Shown: piece after piece, positions 60,313 through 64,000 of the stretch | How the letters are laid out: every line of letters begins with the position of its first letter | How positions within the stretch are numbered: position 1 is the stretch's first letter | Assembly: GCF_032854445.1 (NCBI RefSeq) | Contig: NC_088306.1 | Span: 29,919,764-29,983,763 of the forward strand | DNA from: Liolophura sinensis | Taxonomy: Eukaryota; Mollusca; Polyplacophora; Chitonida; Chitonidae | Direction: 5' to 3' | Length of the DNA stretch: 64,000 bases | The notes under the pieces: model-generated | The model's input: the letters and a program-made list of their open reading frames with translations, nothing else | The model's database searches: none | What the model was told of the DNA's origin: nothing | Position numbers and translations under genes: made by a program

Positions 60313-60855
60313 GCTATTTTGCTGTCAATATTTGTTTCATCAATCAATAAACTTGAACTAACGCCCAAAACTGACCCCCGTCGGTTGAAATCGTGTCTTA
60401 AAGATATTATAGGATTTAGTGTAAAAACATATGGATGGTCAGGCTAATAAAAGGCTTCCAAATGAAAGGGGGAGGGGGTGGGTCATCCACTTATTGAATC
60501 AAAAGAGATTGACAGTATAGTTGCCTAACCGTTTTAACACCCCTTACTGCTTTGATCCTGAATGATTTACAGTTCCTGTAGAGATAAGCGCTCAAGGTAA
60601 ATGTTTCCGACGTTCTGTAACAGTCATGCTGGCCTGTCTCTGTGCGATAGAGTGAAAAAGGGAAAATGGTTCTCTAGTATCCACAAAAGAAAACAAAATC
60701 AATATAGGAATACATATCATCTTTTCCGACGCCTTTGTTCTGTTTCTCTCTCTTAATTACAAAAGTAGGTTTTTTATTTGAATGGTGTTTAAGGTCCTCA
60801 CTTGTATGGTGATTGTCAGGTTTATGGATGGGCTGATCCAAAGTGCCCGCTAAAC

Positions 60856-61026
60856 CATCAAACCTCGCTACATTACAAACCGTCGTGACAAACCTCCTAA
60901 TTTCAGGCTGTAGCCTTAAGACTGGAGGCAAATGACTCACAGACACAGTTCCACGGCTGAATGTTTGACGCAGTAGTTGAAGACTGAACAGATAGCAATC
61001 GGATGGCTCTGGATACATTGACACCA
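60856..61026 (-). CDS. Membrane guanylate cyclase exon: extracellular domain, central part
   Basis: This 171-nt exon (56 codons plus split codons) reads VSMYPEPSDCYLFSLQLLRQ, a GTVSVSHLPPV strand, then PEIRRFVTTVCNVARFD. It matches the family's (V/A)-x-(I/M)-Y-x-x...DCY(F/L)xxxxL and the following strand, then the L-x-x-(I/V)-x-x-x-A-R helix just before the V-L-V-L-F strand that opens the next exon. The donor GATG|GTTTAG is weak but is the one that gives phase 1 and a sensible junction (ARFD-V-LVLFMDA). The acceptor (GGTTTAAG) is also weak. Both ends could shift slightly; the core assignment is firmer than the exact borders. Confidence 0.78.
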
Positions 61027-61799
61027 CTTAAACCTCGTGTACTCATAAAGGCTAATGAATGATTCTACTTAATCCAATAAGGTAAAAGAAAATACGTAAT
61101 TAACGAAGAAGGGATTATCATTACCACGGATCCGATTTCATGTCTGGTTTTCAAGTTCTTCTTTTATGACTCACCAACATGTTCTAACGCTTGACGCCTT
61201 ACATTAATGGTAGATACGCAGCTTATCGGTATCGCTATCACAGAACCGCTTTCATGTCTTGTTTTCAAGTTCTAGTTTTGCGTTTGTCAGCGTTATCGTA
61301 TGAGACATGTTCACTAGAATCATGAATGATGGTACCTAATATTAAATCTAACGTACGTGATTCCTGTAGAGGATTGTATACTTGAGTAAGTTGAGCACGC
61401 TCATTCTGAGATTCAGTGTAAACGAAAGCGTTCTATTACATATCATATGGAAGTTGTCATAGTTAGCAGCATCGTCCGAACACTATTTATAACTAATATA
61501 CATAACAAAGTACAAAACTTTAATGCCTGGGACATAAGACCCAGTCTTTACTTAACCGGACGTAAAACACGGAAAAATAATCCAATCTGAAGCAAACTAC
61601 AGTTCCTCCGAAAGCTGATACATTACACTTTACATTGGTGTATGAATCGGCAAACAACCATGCTGTCACTTGGCTACACGTAACGTTCAAACGATTCTGT
61701 CATTTATGGGTGTTGTGTGGTTTAGTATTGAGTGGTGTATTTCTCTTATGAGGAAATCAACAACAACAATCCTATACACGTTGATGCTTGTTATCTGAT

Positions 61800-61880
61800 T
61801 ACTTTATTTATTTTGTTTATTTGACTGGTGTTTTAGGCCGTACTCAAAAATATTTCACTTATACGACGGGGGCCAGCAGT
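61800..61880 (-). mobile_element. SINE 3' end, reverse
   Basis: TTTATTTGACTGGTGTTTTA, GGCCGTACTCAAAAATATTT and CACTTATACGACGGGGGCCA are the reverse complement of the shared SINE end. Confidence 0.72.
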
Positions 61881-62631
61881 AACAATTCATTAAACACACA
61901 ACATGCGTATAATGGAGAGTAACAGTTCATTACACACAGCTACTTTATTAGAGTTCAAAATAAAACAACTACATGTAAATGGTGTAAAGAGCTTTCTAAA
62001 GCAATATTGGTTAGTATGTTAGGTATAGATGTGAACAATTTCAGGAGCGGCAACGAATGTGCTACCATTCACTCAATTACACTAGTTAACGAGAGATGAA
62101 CGAGATGATGGTCTGTTTAAAAGCCATATTCATAATAAAAGAACTCACCGTTCTATCGATAAAATGACAAATCTTGAGATATTTTCTTTTATTCACGGAT
62201 CACACACGTGGTCTACTCCAAATACTTTCAGTTGCAGACGGTGATTTCTGCAACTCAGTCTAAACCGGATTTAATAATTTAATACCAAGTCTTTGTACGT
62301 CAGCAAAAAAGAAAGGCCCATCAGAATGGCCTGATCATTAAAGTGCTTCTAATGGCTTGAAAGATGCAGGTGGACACGAGCAGATAAAAAAAGGGTGTCA
62401 GGGTAAGCGGTTGTTAAGCATCGGAGGGGTGTGGCGCAGGGTAATCCTGCTTGTATAAAGGAGACATGCCCTGGGTGAACCTTCCATTAACTGTCCCTTG
62501 ACAGAGTGAATAATTTAAATGCTTCCGTGTCCATTAAGACAGTACTCATTAGGAAGGTTTATCCCCAAAGGGACGAGTATCATGTCCACAAAATATGGCC
62601 GTGCAGTCGGCCACGGGCATTGAGCTGGGAT

Positions 62632-62645
62632 TAATTGGCCAATTA
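62632..62645. promoter_or_regulatory. Palindromic TAATTGGCCAATTA
   Basis: A perfect 14-bp palindrome with two TAATT half-sites facing each other, resembling dimeric homeodomain binding sites. It lies in a repeat-free segment upstream of the visible exons. A regulatory role is only inferred from the motif. Confidence 0.3.
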
Positions 62646-64000
62646 CCCGTTAAAACGAATGGCCAATCTACTGTTCAATCATTAATAAGCAACACTGTTC
62701 ATTCCAAGCAACGTTTCCGGCACAGCAAGGCTACAGGACTTCTTGAAAGACAATAACTTATTGGATTAATTGCACAGTGTTAAAAACAATTCAGTTTACA
62801 GCAATACATAGAGATAGGTTTGGGCACATCCAGATTTGAACACTTGTAACAATTCGCTTATTCGCCAAAAAATACTCAATATTGTTGCCTGTACCAGTGT
62901 TTTTTTCCTCTTAAACAATAATTGTCTTCACCTGTTTCCTGGAGGATGTGATAGCAGATTTATTTAAAAAAACAAAAAAAAACAAAAAAAAAAACAGTGA
63001 ATTTTTCAATATAGCTGAAAGGACGTAGCTGGGATTGTGAGAATAGGAGAGAAATGGGCCAAGATGATTATTGTAAATCCTAAATTTGAAATGAACAGAA
63101 AAACCTGGGGAGCCAAGAAAACATACATAGGTAAAAGAATTTAAGTAAACAGGCTGAGAGAGGGGCATGAGAAATGTAAAAGAAAAAATAACTGCCCTTG
63201 AAAAGTGTGTGGCACTGACTTTAATACGATTTCTATGTACACCTTTCACGCACAAGGGGCATCGCTTGGCGTTCTGGGGAGTGATCCAGCCATGGCCAGT
63301 GGCTATATTTCGAGCCTCCCGGTAAAGGCAGCTGGTTGAGAATAGGAATTCAACTATTGTTCACTTTAACTGAACTCTTCTTCAAGCTTCTTCAACTCAT
63401 CGCTTCCGGAAATTGCAGTTTAAGCCATTTTCTGACCGTGGTAACAGAGTTAAGCGACCCCTTCACCATTGTCTAAGCTAATTAAAGAGCCCAACGGCTG
63501 CTTGTAGACGGGAATGCTTTGAATACAGGTGGTATAGGAACACAATTGAAAACAGGTTCAGAGAGTAAAGGGAAAGTTTCACCCTATGCTACAGTAAATG
63601 TACAGATATACAGATGTCTGGGCTGTTTTGACTGTACCATAATGAACTGTACTATCGTTCTGTCTCAATCGTCTATTGTTTATTCTATTACACTTTGAAT
63701 TTTCCTACATGTACTACATGCATCGTTGGACGTCAACGGAGTCTAAAATCCGAGACGCACGCTTCGGAACATATTTGCATCACGACGCGCGTCACTTCAC
63801 TTGATCTTGGACGACTCCATTTCAAAGGAGGGGGTTCACCTATGAAATCATTTTAAATCCGATTTGTTTTAATGTTAACTCTGCACCGCTAAGCACCGCA
63901 CCCACAAGAATCATAAGAATGTTTTGGTCATATATATGTATATATTATGTGTATCAGAAACGCTAACAGATAATTCCTTGTTCAACCAGATATAAATATG

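Larger units (their letters stand above)
50366..60855 (-). other. Intron, 10.5 kb
   Basis: Contains a full SINE near 50.6 kb, arrays at 51.0, 53.5, 55.7, 55.9, 59.1 and 60.0 kb, and family A and B copies. The stretches 51210-53470 and 57230-59100 hold no recognised gene or element; an octamer-like ATTTGCAT lies near 58034. Confidence 0.75.
106..61026 (-). other. Gene span: membrane guanylate cyclase, seven exons seen, both ends missing
   Basis: The exons listed separately join into one reading frame. Each intron begins with GT and ends with AG, and split codons are rebuilt correctly: G|TG gives Val, G|AA gives Glu and CG|G gives Arg; the last three introns are phase 0. The joined product of about 433 residues runs ligand-binding domain, single transmembrane helix, juxtamembrane linker, kinase-homology domain, which is the order known for particulate guanylate cyclases. 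These enzymes make cGMP from GTP at the membrane. The juxtamembrane GPNK motif and following beta-strand resemble retinal-type (GC-E/GC-F) members more than natriuretic-peptide receptors; this subfamily call is an inference. The catalytic domain is not in the window, so activity cannot be judged. No in-frame stop occurs in any exon, so the gene looks intact where visible. Confidence 0.92.
61027..64000 (-). other. Upstream intron of the same gene, no exon confirmed
   Basis: The exon at 60856 starts inside a codon, so at least one more coding exon lies upstream. I found no convincing one here. The stretch includes a reverse SINE tail (61800-61880), an A-rich tract (62964-62998) and a repeat-free, moderately GC-rich segment at 62380-62680. 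Confidence 0.6.

Noticed and set aside
60808-60855. Extension of the 60856 exon to a later donor after PDNHHT
   Set aside because: Same phase, but the added residues (LAGTLDQPIHKPDNHHT) interrupt the helix-to-strand junction expected for the family; the shorter exon gives a better match.
62911-63255. 114-codon minus-strand frame with a Phe-rich end
   Set aside because: The Phe run is the translation of an A-rich tract on the plus strand; no domain is seen.
63243-63331. Possible upstream guanylate cyclase exon (CLYREARNIATGHGW...CPLCVK)
   Set aside because: Phase and acceptor are acceptable, but the peptide lacks the expected W..V segment before VSMYPEPSDCY and does not align convincingly. 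Kept only as a lead.

Overview
This 64 kb window is animal genomic DNA: AT-rich, intron-dominated and full of minisatellites and decayed mobile elements, with no bacterial-style gene packing. SINE-like tails ending in AAATAAATAAATA, a Tc1/mariner relic and a cluster of highly diverged dispersed repeats would suit a marine lophotrochozoan such as a mollusc or brachiopod. That placement is an inference and I cannot name the species.

One protein-coding gene is well supported. It lies on the minus strand and covers at least 106-61026. Seven exons with matching splice phases (61026-60856, 50365-49727, 28790-28706, 27851-27746, 8788-8672, 3153-3076, 210-106) encode about 433 residues of a single-pass membrane guanylate cyclase. 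In order they give the second part of the extracellular ANF-receptor-like ligand-binding domain, the transmembrane helix, a juxtamembrane segment most like retinal-type cyclases, and the start of the kinase-homology domain. The N-terminus (signal peptide and first half of the ectodomain) lies upstream and was not found with confidence. The rest of the kinase-homology domain, the dimerisation helix and the cyclase domain lie beyond position 1. Several exons are too short to stand out as open reading frames and were found from splice sites plus homology.

Everything else is intron or upstream sequence. Introns are about 10.5, 20.9, 0.85, 19.0, 5.5 and 2.9 kb. They hold about twenty tandem arrays with units from 19 to 109 bp, the largest being 48 bp x about 42 (6.3-8.4 kb), 24 bp x about 88 (21.95-24.06 kb), 37 bp x about 17 (25.7-26.3 kb), 109 bp (29.2-29.8 kb), 44 bp (41.8-42.4 kb), 63 bp (47.65-48.5 kb) and 66 bp x about 26 (53.5-55.2 kb). 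Long open frames across these arrays, often on both strands at once, follow from unit lengths divisible by three and are not annotated as genes.

The most interesting pattern is that many arrays with unrelated units sit next to copies of the same dispersed repeat (called family A here; related segments are called B and C). One family A copy at 56.2-56.4 kb carries fewer than two copies of a sequence that elsewhere forms the 48-bp array. This suggests a mobile element with a hypervariable tandem-repeat module. Other mobile DNA includes a 1.53 kb Tc1/mariner relic with near-intact inverted repeats and TA duplications (12930-14464), a fold-back element (28515-28662), tRNA-derived SINEs, and a tandem duplication of about 0.95 kb (15.98-17.96 kb).
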